Positions 32,076 to 40,358 of a stretch of DNA of 46,389 bases are shown piece by piece; position 1 is the stretch's first letter, and each line of letters starts with the position of its first letter. The stretch comes from Acidobacteriota bacterium. Its GTDB lineage: Bacteria; Acidobacteriota; Terriglobia; Terriglobales; Acidobacteriaceae. A program made the position numbers and the translations under genes. The stretch covers positions 1 through 46,389 of the forward strand of contig JAJYSV010000032.1 in the NCBI GenBank assembly GCA_021793405.1, read 5' to 3'. The notes beneath the pieces were generated by a model. The model was not told the DNA's origin and made no database searches. It saw only the letters and a program-made list of their open reading frames with translations.

Positions 32076-32858
32076 ATGCCCGAGTGGCCGGGAAATCTGC
32101 CTCGCAATGCCTTCAAACAGGCGCTTTCAAACTATCAATGTCAGATTGGACTGTGGTGCGGTCTCTCGAGTCCGATTGCGGCGGAGATCATCGCTGGCGC
32201 GGGTTTCGACTGGATCGTCATCGACGGCGAACACGCCCCGAACGACATCCCTTCCCTGCTCGCGCAGTTGCAGGCGATGCGAGGAGGAACCGCCGAACCT
32301 GTCTTCCGCGTGCCGTGGAACGACGCGGTGACGATCAAGCGGGCACTGGATGTCGGCGCTCGCTCTCTTCTCGTCCCCTTCGTCCAGAACGCGCATGAGG
32401 CTCGCGCAGCGGTGGCGGCTGCTCGCTATCCTCCGCTCGGCATACGAGGAGTCTCAGTCGCGCCACGCGCCAATGACTACGGCCGCGTCCGCGGTTACCA
32501 CCGGAACGCGCATCTCGACACCTGCGTTCTGGTGCAATTGGAAAGCAGAGCCGCGCTGAACGAGATCGAAGCGATCGCGGCCGTTGATGGCGTGGATGGC
32601 ATCTTCCTCGGACCCAGCGACCTTGCCGCGGACTTCGGCCACCTTGGTAATCCCAAGCACCCAGATGTGCAGGCGGCAATCCAGGATGCCGGCCGTCGCA
32701 TTCGAGCGGCCGGCAAATCGGCGGGCACCTTATCCGGAAATGTCGACGACGTCCAGGATCTCTTCGATCTAGGATTCAACTTCACGGCCGCGGGCAGCGA
32801 TGTCGGCCTTCTGGCTCGAACTGCCGAACATGTCGCTGCACGATTTCACAAGAGCTAG
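32076..32858 (+). CDS. garL: 2-dehydro-3-deoxyglucarate aldolase (HpcH/HpaI family)
   Basis: A 260-aa class II aldolase that cleaves 5-keto-4-deoxy-D-glucarate (or the 2-dehydro-3-deoxy isomer) to pyruvate and tartronate semialdehyde. The TIM-barrel signature has FDWIVIDGEHAPND with H53 as the catalytic base. ALDVGARSLLVPFV, the metal-binding Glu in VQLESRAALNE and IFLGPSDLAADFG with the second acidic ligand follow. Length equals that of E. coli GarL. AGGAG precedes the ATG. It is followed after 17 bp by garR, the next step. Confidence 0.92.
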   Translation: MPEWPGNLPRNAFKQALSNYQCQIGLWCGLSSPIAAEIIAGAGFDWIVIDGEHAPNDIPSLLAQLQAMRGGTAEPVFRVPWNDAVTIKRALDVGARSLLVPFVQNAHEARAAVAAARYPPLGIRGVSVAPRANDYGRVRGYHRNAHLDTCVLVQLESRAALNEIEAIAAVDGVDGIFLGPSDLAADFGHLGNPKHPDVQAAIQDAGRRIRAAGKSAGTLSGNVDDVQDLFDLGFNFTAAGSDVGLLARTAEHVAARFHKS

Positions 32859-32875
32859 CGAAAAGGAGAACGACG

Positions 32876-33778
32876 ATGGCAACAGTAGGATTCATCGGCC
32901 TCGGCATCATGGGCCGCCCAATGCTCAAGAACCTGTTGAAGGCCGGTCACACGGTCATCGCATACGGCCGCAATCCGAAAAAACTGGATGCCTGTGTGGC
33001 CGACGGAGCCGAGCGAGGAACGTCAAACCGTGATGTCGGCTCGCGCGCATCCATCACCATCACCATGCTGCCGGATGGGCCCGAAGTAGAAGAAGTCGCG
33101 CTGGGGGAAAACGGAATTCTAGATGGATGTAAGCCCGGGTCCCTGATCATCGATATGAGTTCAATCAATCCGCTGGTTTCGCAGAAGATTGCCGCCGCGT
33201 GCGCAGCGAAGAATGTCGATTTTCTGGACGCTCCCGTCAGCGGCGGAGAACCGAAGGCAATTGAGGGAACGCTGGCAATTATGGTGGGGGGCAATGAGGA
33301 GACGTTCTACAAAGTCGAGCCTTTGCTGCGATCCATGGGTTCCAGCGTTACGCTGACCGGGCCGGTGGGCGCGGGAAACACTACCAAGCTGGCCAACCAG
33401 ATCATGGTGGCGTGCAACATCGCCGCGATGGGCGAGGCCCTGGCTCTGGCGACGCGATGCGGCCTCAATCCTGAGGTAGTAGTAAATGCGGTCAAAGGCG
33501 GCCTCGCCGGAAGCGCTGTGCTCAACGCGAAGGCCCCCATGCTCATCGCGCGGAACTTCAAGCCGGGATTCACCATCCGCCTTCATCAGAAGGATCTGCG
33601 GAATGCGCTGGCTACCGCGGAGGCGAACCGGATGTTCCTTCCTCTGACCGCCATAGTTCAGCAGATGCTGCTCTCCCTGATGGGCGATGGCAAAGGGGAA
33701 CTCGATCACTCCGCAATCGCCACATTCATCGAGCCGCTTTCGCACGTAGAGATCCAAGCACCGACAACCGAGGCGTAA
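32876..33778 (+). CDS. garR: Tartronate semialdehyde reductase / 2-hydroxy-3-oxopropionate reductase
   Basis: A 300-aa NAD(P)-dependent beta-hydroxyacid dehydrogenase that reduces tartronate semialdehyde to D-glycerate. The N-terminal nucleotide motif is GFIGLGIMGRPM. Substrate loop DAPVSGGEPKAIEGTL and the catalytic Lys in GAGNTTKLANQIMVA follow. The helical C-terminal domain ends LSHVEIQAP. It is the last gene of the glucarate set; a glycerate kinase is not in the window. AAAGGAG stands before the ATG. Confidence 0.93.
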   Translation: MATVGFIGLGIMGRPMLKNLLKAGHTVIAYGRNPKKLDACVADGAERGTSNRDVGSRASITITMLPDGPEVEEVALGENGILDGCKPGSLIIDMSSINPLVSQKIAAACAAKNVDFLDAPVSGGEPKAIEGTLAIMVGGNEETFYKVEPLLRSMGSSVTLTGPVGAGNTTKLANQIMVACNIAAMGEALALATRCGLNPEVVVNAVKGGLAGSAVLNAKAPMLIARNFKPGFTIRLHQKDLRNALATAEANRMFLPLTAIVQQMLLSLMGDGKGELDHSAIATFIEPLSHVEIQAPTTEA

Positions 33779-33795
33779 CTTGCCCCGGTTGTCGG
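33761..33795 (+). terminator. Stem-loop across the garR stop codon
   Basis: Perfect 10-bp arms CCGACAACCG (33761-33770) and CGGTTGTCGG (33786-33795) enclose the TAA stop of garR in a 15-nt loop. The stem is strong but no U-run follows, so it may end or stabilise the operon mRNA. A smaller GTCTG/CAGAC stem follows at about 33807-33826. Confidence 0.5.
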
Positions 33796-34022
33796 GGAGA
33801 CGCCCGGTCTGTCCACTGCGCCAGACAGGTTGCGGTTTCGGTTTGCCGTGGATAAACAAACAGTAGGCGCTTTGCACTTCCCTACGCGCACATAGGTGTT
33901 GCGCTACACTATCTCGCAGTACAGAACGAGCCAGCGAGCTACGTCCGCAAACGCGTTGGGTGTGCCCGGAAATTGAGTAGCACGAAAGATTCAAGGCTTT
34001 TCACGGTGAAAGAGGTGTATCC

Positions 34023-34586
34023 ATGGACCAAGCTGCGTTCGGCAGTTCGCCTCACACTGAAAGAAACAAAGGTGCGGCGATAGTCGGGATTCTGCTGATC
34101 ATTGCCGGCCTGCTGGCCATTTTTCTTCCCTTCATCGCTGGCATTGCAGTAACGGCTCTGGTAGGTTGGCTGTTATTGATTGCAGGCGCAGCTCACCTGT
34201 TCTACGGCTGGCACTCCCGGAGTACCGGCGCAGTGGTTTGGCAGGCTATTATTGGGCTCTTGTATTGGCTCGTAGGCTTGTATCTCATTTTCCACCCTGC
34301 GCGTGGGCTGGTCACACTGACGTTGCTGCTCGCCTCCTACTTCGTTGTGGAAGGAATCATTGAACTCGTGATGTACTTCCGCCTGCGGCATCTCCACCGC
34401 GCCAAGTGGTTCCTCTGGGATGGATTGATTACTCTCCTGCTGGGGATTCTGATCTGGGCGCACTGGCCATTCAGTTCTGTTTGGGTGTTAGGCACATTGG
34501 TCGGTATCAGCCTTCTGATCAGCGGGTTCACGCGGCTGTTCTTCGGTACCGGAACATTCATCCTCGGTGGAGTTGGGCTGGTCTGA
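34023..34586 (+). CDS. HdeD-family (DUF308) membrane protein
   Basis: A 187-aa inner-membrane protein with six predicted helices. The pairs AAIVGILLIIAGLLAIFLP, ALVGWLLLIAGAAHLFYGW, AIIGLLYWLVGLYLIFHP and LLASYFVVEGIIELVMYF show the DUF308 repeat, followed by WDGLITLLLGILIWAHWP and LVGISLLISGFTRLFFG. E. coli HdeD helps in acid resistance; the family's mechanism is not settled. AAAGAGG lies about 9 nt before the ATG. The gene stands alone, after a gap of about 240 bp and convergent with the glycosyltransferase behind it. Confidence 0.9.
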   Translation: MDQAAFGSSPHTERNKGAAIVGILLIIAGLLAIFLPFIAGIAVTALVGWLLLIAGAAHLFYGWHSRSTGAVVWQAIIGLLYWLVGLYLIFHPARGLVTLTLLLASYFVVEGIIELVMYFRLRHLHRAKWFLWDGLITLLLGILIWAHWPFSSVWVLGTLVGISLLISGFTRLFFGTGTFILGGVGLV

Positions 34587-34627
34587 AGCACCGTGCGCGA
34601 AATCGAATCCGACGGCCCGCGGAACGC

Positions 34628-35851
34628 CTATGTTCGAGGGATGAAATGTGGATGCGCTCCTACGATACAGGCGAGCCCTGGGATTCGTGCGACAGTCCTT
34701 GCAGCTTTCAGCACATCATCAATGGTAATATCCCACATGCAGGCGCTCTCTCGGATGGCTGTGCAGTTCTCCGGGATATGTCTGCGGTAGCTATTGATAC
34801 AGGGGCTGCAAGGTTGGCGCGACGGATAGACGTAGGTTGCTCGCGGTCCAACTGGAGCCCAGCAGACTGGAGTGTTTGGACCGAACAAGCCGACGGTTGG
34901 GGTTCCCATCGCAGCTGCCAAATGCATGATACCGGTATCGCCGCTGATCAGAAGATCGCAATGTTGCAAAAGAGCGGCGGTGCGTTCGAGCCCGCCAAGG
35001 TCCAATGCCTCAATCACTCTGCCATCAAATCTTTTTCTGAAATCCTCGATGAGTGGCTGCTCGCTTTTTGCCCCAGTCAGCACAACTGTCAGATTGTGCT
35101 GGTTTTCAGCGAGAGCGGTCGCTATGTCCACGAAGCGCTCAATTGGCCAGCGGCGATATTGGGCGCTTGGCCCGACGCCGAGATGCATTGCCACCACGGG
35201 ACCTTTGGGGTTTGCAGCCATCTGGGTACTCCACCATTCGCGGAACCAGGCACCCGATTCGGGAGAGCAGGGTAGCGGAACGGTCATCAGCGGTTCCGGT
35301 AGACCTGGATCCAGCACACGACCGAGCCGGACGAAAGCACTCCACATCGACTCATTCTCCCTAAGCTGAATGGTGTGACTGAACATCTGGCCACGGGGAC
35401 TGGGCTCCGAGGGGATAAAGCCTACCCGCACCGGAATGGAAGTTGCCTTGACGAATCCCGCGGTGAGCAGCGAGTGTTGCTCAAAGTCGAGGACTGCATC
35501 GTATCGGCCACTTCTGATCTCCCGAAGCGTTGCCAGTGCCTTGCCCATGCCGTCGGCACCGGGCGAGTACATCAGCGTTTTCCCTGGACCGCCGCAGGTC
35601 ATGGTCTCGACAGTTCGTTTCTCAACCAGAAAATCAAATGTCATGAATGGATTGCGCTCGCGGAGGCGCTCCACCAGGGATCTCGCCAGCACTGCTTCCC
35701 CCATCCCTCCAAATTTGAGCACGAGGACTTTTCGCGGGCGTTCACTCACTGGCTGATCTTTTGCCCCGGTTGGGATCAGCGGAGCAGTAAGCGCCAGGAG
35801 TTTCTCGGAAATCGCGTGAATGGGACGATAACGATATGCAAATAACTTCAT
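34628..35851 (-). CDS. Glycosyltransferase family 9 (heptosyltransferase-like)
   Basis: A 407-aa cytoplasmic-side GT-B enzyme related to ADP-heptose:LPS heptosyltransferases. KVLVLKFGGMGEAVLARSLVERL is the N-terminal Rossmann motif, VAMHLGVGPSAQYRRWP the start of the donor-binding half, and LLISGDTGIMHLAAAMGTPTVGLFGP the family's conserved donor motif. The C-terminus carries a PCSPC cysteine pair found in some relatives. ATG at 35851 is used; an alternative TTG is 6 nt upstream. It is the 3'-most gene of the minus-strand polysaccharide group, separated from the tandem GT2 gene by about 370 bp. Confidence 0.9.
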   Translation of the reverse strand: MKLFAYRYRPIHAISEKLLALTAPLIPTGAKDQPVSERPRKVLVLKFGGMGEAVLARSLVERLRERNPFMTFDFLVEKRTVETMTCGGPGKTLMYSPGADGMGKALATLREIRSGRYDAVLDFEQHSLLTAGFVKATSIPVRVGFIPSEPSPRGQMFSHTIQLRENESMWSAFVRLGRVLDPGLPEPLMTVPLPCSPESGAWFREWWSTQMAANPKGPVVAMHLGVGPSAQYRRWPIERFVDIATALAENQHNLTVVLTGAKSEQPLIEDFRKRFDGRVIEALDLGGLERTAALLQHCDLLISGDTGIMHLAAAMGTPTVGLFGPNTPVCWAPVGPRATYVYPSRQPCSPCINSYRRHIPENCTAIRESACMWDITIDDVLKAARTVARIPGLACIVGAHPHFIPRT

Positions 35852-36223
35852 AGACAATTCAGCCGGATCGATTCAATTTATTTCTGAATCGCACCACATC
35901 CCATCTAAATGGTGATTGCATTATATGGGCATGCGACTTGGATAAAAACGTTATCCTCTTGATCTTTGCTCCACACAGCAATCCAAGATCCGTTCACCGC
36001 GGATTCGTTGGCTATATTGGCCGCAATTTGCATCACTCTGGACTGATGCAAAACCGATTGTCGAAGATGGCTGCCCATATGCCTGAAGGTGGGGATGTTT
36101 AGCGATATGTAGAACCCGATACCTCATTCAAACACTCTCAAATGGTCCGGATAAGAACTCTGGTGATATTGATAAGAAGATTCAGACGCCACCAAATTCT
36201 CTGCATCGGGTTTCCGCTTCGGC
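35852..36223. other. Intergenic region with a 9-bp stem-loop
   Basis: No gene is supported. TTTGCATCA (36027-36035) and TGATGCAAA (36044-36052) form a perfect stem with an 8-nt loop, halfway between the two glycosyltransferase genes. It may end the upstream minus-strand transcript; there is no long U-run. The region is AT-rich and presumably holds the promoter for the GT9 gene. Confidence 0.4.
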
Positions 36224-37834
36224 TTACATTTTTCCGTGGCGCCGATACTCAACCAAAGGTTCGCTGATATAAGCTGTTTCACCGAAACAAGCATTGACGA
36301 TTCCGATCCATACGTCGTGCATAGGAATATTTCTCGGGAAAGGCATACAACGAGTCAATATATCCCTGCGAAACGCCATCGTGCATCCGAGATAACGACA
36401 ACGCCAAATATTTTGCATCACACCCGGAACAAACCCTCCCCGAGTCTGAGAGTAGGACTGCGAAATAACTTTGCCATCCGCATCTACGATGTTGGCGTCA
36501 CTCTGGGCGAGCGTAACTGTTGGATCGCCGAAAGCCAGCATCATGCGTGAGACTTTATCTGCCTTCCATACGTCATCCTGGTCGCTGAGGAAGATGACGT
36601 CGCCTCGCGCTTCCAGGATGGCACGCTCGAAGCTGGCGACCACGCCACGATTCCTCGGATTGCGGAATATACGGATGCGTTCATCACGAAAGCGTTCCAC
36701 TATGGCTACTGTGTCATCACTCGATGCATCGTCCACCACAATCACCTCATCGCTCTCGGAGAGTTGACTCAATATCGACTGCAGTTGGTCCGCAATATAC
36801 CGCTCACCGTTGTATGCCGCCATGCAGACGGAGATATGTGGGCGCACTTTTCCATTTCTGGGACCTTTACTGAATGGCAAGGAAGACAGCCGGCAGTCGG
36901 TTTCTCTTTTCCAATCTTCTATCCGGCGTTTTCGAGACCGAAATATTCTCTTTTTAAGCATTTCCCAGCTCGCACGACGAAAAGCAGGATCGTGCCCGTG
37001 TTTCCAGTGTTTATAGAAAGTCCTGTATGCGAGCCTTGCTGTGTAATCCAATCCGGCAAGCCAGCCTAATTCTAAGTCCCAAAAGGCACATCCTGCACTC
37101 AAGATATTTTCATACCGGGTCAGTGTAACGCTTTGGTTCATATCTAACACCGAAAAGTGATGTTCGACCTGAATATCTCCAGCGACGTATATCTTCTTTC
37201 CAAATTTGTAAAGTTGGCGATAAAGATAGTGATCGGAACTATCTAACCAAAATCGAGGATTGTAACCACCGATCATCCGAACAGCACTTACGCGTACTGT
37301 CGATGCAGAATTAAATGCTGAAGCGGCTCGTTTAGAGACGCCTGTAAACCCCGGGGGGAAAGGCCTAGGAACGGAATTCCAAAGCCACCAACTTGGCGAG
37401 AGAATCCTTCCGGTATCGGAAATCTGCGGGACAATCGCAGCGATAGAATTGTTCAACGAAGGACTGGCTGCGATCTCGCTGAGCCTGGACAAAAAATATT
37501 CGGGAAGAGATGTGTCCTGGTCGAGGGTTAAAAGCCACTCAAAACCCTCTGCTTCTGCAATTTCCAGAGCGCGATTATAACCAGCGGCTAAACCTGCGTT
37601 TCGTTGCGATACTTCATACTCTGCATACTCCGGTAAAGCGCCCGGATCGCATCCTTCCGGGGTGTTGTCGTAGAGCAGGACCTTGACATACATTTCGCGG
37701 GAACCGCCACGCGATATCGCCATTTGCAGCGTTTTGAAGGCGGCGGACTCGTTGGGACGTAGTCTGTACAAGACTATGACAGCGAACAAACTAAAACCCA
37801 CGCTCTTAGCATCGCCCAAATTCTTCTCAAGCAT
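36224..37834 (-). CDS. Bifunctional glycosyltransferase: two GT2 domains in tandem
   Basis: A 536-aa protein. Domain one (about 15-300) resembles rhamnosyltransferases of O-antigen synthesis: VIVLYRLRPNES, QRNAGLAAGYNRALEIAE, WLLTLDQDTSLPEYFLSRL with its DQD metal site, and later RMIGGYNPRFWLDSSDHYLYRQL. A basic linker follows (RIFRSRKRRIEDWKRE). Domain two (about 330-536) is a second GT2: ISVCMAAYNGERYIADQLQS, EVIVVDDASSDDTVAIVERF, FLSDQDDVWKADK and VEYRRHGKM. The two active sites would add two sugars in a row. Its start overlaps the end of the frameshifted membrane gene by 8 bp. A TTG 6 nt upstream is also possible. Confidence 0.9.
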   Translation of the reverse strand: MLEKNLGDAKSVGFSLFAVIVLYRLRPNESAAFKTLQMAISRGGSREMYVKVLLYDNTPEGCDPGALPEYAEYEVSQRNAGLAAGYNRALEIAEAEGFEWLLTLDQDTSLPEYFLSRLSEIAASPSLNNSIAAIVPQISDTGRILSPSWWLWNSVPRPFPPGFTGVSKRAASAFNSASTVRVSAVRMIGGYNPRFWLDSSDHYLYRQLYKFGKKIYVAGDIQVEHHFSVLDMNQSVTLTRYENILSAGCAFWDLELGWLAGLDYTARLAYRTFYKHWKHGHDPAFRRASWEMLKKRIFRSRKRRIEDWKRETDCRLSSLPFSKGPRNGKVRPHISVCMAAYNGERYIADQLQSILSQLSESDEVIVVDDASSDDTVAIVERFRDERIRIFRNPRNRGVVASFERAILEARGDVIFLSDQDDVWKADKVSRMMLAFGDPTVTLAQSDANIVDADGKVISQSYSQTRGGFVPGVMQNIWRCRYLGCTMAFRRDILTRCMPFPRNIPMHDVWIGIVNACFGETAYISEPLVEYRRHGKM

Positions 37835-38943
37835 TTGCAACTTCTCGGGGATGGCGATTCACGATATAGCCCTGTGCGGGCTTCCTTGCGCTAGGATGTG
37901 CAGCCTGTAGACAGAGCAAGACATAGATGAAATAGAAGTATCTTGGCTGAATCACAAGGGACACAGCCATCAGCGAAGCTCCCAGAATAGACAGGTAAAC
38001 GATATTACTCCGAATCGTCAAGAGACGTTTTCCGGCCAATACGATAAAAACTATTGCATACGCGAGGTTGTTGAACCACAGTATATAGGAGTTGGCCAGA
38101 TCCGATACGCTATATCTCCTCCACGCAGAAATGTTGAAAAGCTCGCCAAACAGATTTTGGGCAATTTTGGGAATGACAGCAACGAAATATAGATAGTGCA
38201 TTTCCAGAGCATCGAGCCATGCGACAATTCCGGCACCAGATGCTTCCTCAAAGCGAGCGGCAAGTACATTCGACGCAAATAGCGGCAGAAACACATCCAG
38301 CGCAATGATCAGTGCTGCCACGGTCATGAACCGCCTTTGGCGCAATGGGTTCAGGCTGCTCTCGGCAAGCAGAAAAAGAAGCATCACCGCGCACACTTCA
38401 TATCGATTTACGAGAGCCAGCAATAAGTGATGCGAAAAGAACTCCCGAGCGATGAGTACGGCGTGAGTAGAGGAACATAGATATGGCTAACATATCTATG
38501 ATTTCTTTATTGACGGACAGCAAACTTATCGTAGTTGTTGGGTTAAGTAATAGCAGACCGATAAAAGCGCCTGCGGAAAAAGAGAAGCCTTTCTTTAGCA
38601 GCAGAAAAGCCGCAAAAAACATTACATAGTCAGCAACTACAATCGCGAAGTTGCTTTTCAATACCAGCGCTAACAAGACCGGCGCCCAAAGGGTATTTGG
38701 AAACGTGTAAAGAGCTGCTAAGACGTAAGGATTGTCTTGTCCCTCACGAATTGAGTCTGCAAAATAGATATAAATCGTGGAATCTGCGGCTATGCGTTGG
38801 TCGGTCTGCCCGTCAAGTGAAGGGTTGACCCACTGAAAGAAAAGGAAGAGTGAGAAAGCGATATAGGCCGCTAATAACGCTAAAAGGCCCAGCGATCGGA
38901 AACTTATGCGCTTAGTTAAGATAGAGAAAGGGTCAACGTTCAT
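37827..38943 (-). pseudogene. Polysaccharide polymerase-like membrane protein, interrupted by a frameshift
   Basis: Two adjoining frames together give one multi-helix membrane protein of about 370 residues. The N-terminal frame (from 38943, MNVDPFSILTKRISF) has several helices and LLSVNKEIIDMLAISMFLYS, an NKE-type motif often seen in O-antigen polymerase-like proteins. It ends in a short unrelated tail at 38398. The other frame continues the membrane protein with AREFFSHHLLLALVNRYEV and further helices to the stop at 37827. One surplus base somewhere between about 38436 and 38470 explains the break; an A4 run (38435-38438) lies at the edge. This may be a real null mutation, phase variation or a sequencing error. 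The protein would be a Wzy-like polymerase or glycan-related membrane enzyme. Confidence 0.75.
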
Positions 38944-39047
38944 CTTTTATCGCCCAAGTTATTTCCCAATATACGTGGCGCAACTATAACCATTGTCGAA
39001 ATTGTGATTTCGCTTTCTGAATGGCTTGACCATGCTCCAGGTAGCCT

Positions 39048-39947
39048 TCAAGTCTTAAGATGACGTGATTTGAGCAAACGAGAAAAAAACATTTTAAGTT
39101 GTCCGTAATAATAGCTGAGTTGAAGGCGAATCAAGAACTCATATTTAGACATGCCGTTTAGTAAATAATCGACAAGAAATTTCTGCTCCACCGATGCTTT
39201 GGACTGGGAAATTCCGGTTGTATCGTATTTTGCGATCGGCTCCTCGGCTTTTAGATAATACTTCTGATCGATCAGGCAGAAAAATATATAGTCAGAGATC
39301 GTCAGACCCTTGGCTACAAGATATAACCCGTATTCGAGGTGAAGACTTTTCCGATAAATTGATGCTTGATGAATAAATACATATTTCTTGTGGTCGCATT
39401 TGTGCAGTACCACATCGTCACTCTTACCATTCGTGAGCAGTGCATCGGAATAGACAAATTTGGCCTCACCCTGTAGATACTTATCTACTACAATCTGGAT
39501 TGTAGCGTCGCTAACGAAGGTGTCTTTCACGTTCATAAAATTTAGCCATTTCCCAGTAGAAGCTTTTATTCCTTTATTCATTGCGTCATAAAGGCTACGA
39601 TCGGGCCCACTTATCCAATAATCGATGGCGTGTTCGTATTTTCTTATGATGTCGAGGGTTCCATCAACAGAACCACCATCGATAATTATGTATTCAATAT
39701 TGGAATAGGTTTGGCTCAAGACACTCAGGATCGTCTTCTCGATTGTTGAGGCGCAGTTAAGAGCGATGGTTATAACGCTAATCAGCGGACCAGATTCATC
39801 CGACTTATATAGACCCCTGGCTCGAAGGCCGCCTTCATTTTTTCTTTCTGGATCGGGAGACAAGCGGAAGCAAGGATCGACGTCGGGCCGAACCCTAGTC
39901 AGCCTCCTGGTAGTACTAAAGCGTTCATTGATGCACTCGGAACTCAT
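39048..39947 (-). CDS. Glycosyltransferase family 2
   Basis: A 299-aa GT-A enzyme. ISVITIALNCASTIEKTILSVLSQTYSNIEYIIIDGGSVDGTLDIIRKY is the nucleotide-sugar half, WISGPDRSLYDAMNKGI carries the DxD-like region, and WLNFMNVKDTFVSDATI follows. These are the marks of the WcaA/EpsJ-like GT2 group; the enzyme ends with a basic tail. GGAGG lies 6 nt before the ATG at 39947. The surrounding DNA is AT-rich (20 G+C in the 60 bases 39061-39120), unlike the operons to the left, which suggests acquisition by transfer. A short gap of 104 bp separates it from the polymerase-like gene. Confidence 0.92.
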   Translation of the reverse strand: MSSECINERFSTTRRLTRVRPDVDPCFRLSPDPERKNEGGLRARGLYKSDESGPLISVITIALNCASTIEKTILSVLSQTYSNIEYIIIDGGSVDGTLDIIRKYEHAIDYWISGPDRSLYDAMNKGIKASTGKWLNFMNVKDTFVSDATIQIVVDKYLQGEAKFVYSDALLTNGKSDDVVLHKCDHKKYVFIHQASIYRKSLHLEYGLYLVAKGLTISDYIFFCLIDQKYYLKAEEPIAKYDTTGISQSKASVEQKFLVDYLLNGMSKYEFLIRLQLSYYYGQLKMFFSRLLKSRHLKT

Positions 39948-40358
39948 TTCGCCCTCCACAGATATACCGGCGGCATCTCATTTATCTTCTGACCTTAGTG
40001 GCCGTTTTAAACTCGCTTCTCCACGAATACGTCGACCACCTTCAATGTGTTGGATTGCACCCTGTTGCATTCCATGGCTCCTACGGGGATTGTACCGTTG
40101 TCCGGCAGACGGACCGCTTTCCAACCGGTTGAACCCACGACATCTCTGCCGCTGATCTAGATGCAGCCCTCCTGCGGTTCCGTGGAAATGTCGGACACGA
40201 TTGAACTTTGTCGTGCTATCGTCAGATATTAGAAGGCCTCCGCCAGCGCTCTGGGTGTTGTTGCATCCGCCTTCTGACAACACGGGAAAACTCGTGCTTT
40301 TTCAACCATGTGAATGATTTGGGCCAGCCCAGCATTTACACTACTAGGGTCAACTCAA
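39948..40358. other. Divergent intergenic region of the polysaccharide locus
   Basis: This stretch separates the minus-strand glycosyltransferases from the plus-strand export genes and must hold promoters for both. A TACACT hexamer (40337-40342) lies 16 nt before the export gene. No sigma-54 type GG-N10-GC pair with a good fit was found. I see no gene in it. Confidence 0.35.

Noticed and set aside
40021-40358. Sigma-54 promoter before the polysaccharide export gene
   Set aside because: TGGATTGCACCC and TTGCA pieces are present, but the GG-GC spacing is wrong by three bases.
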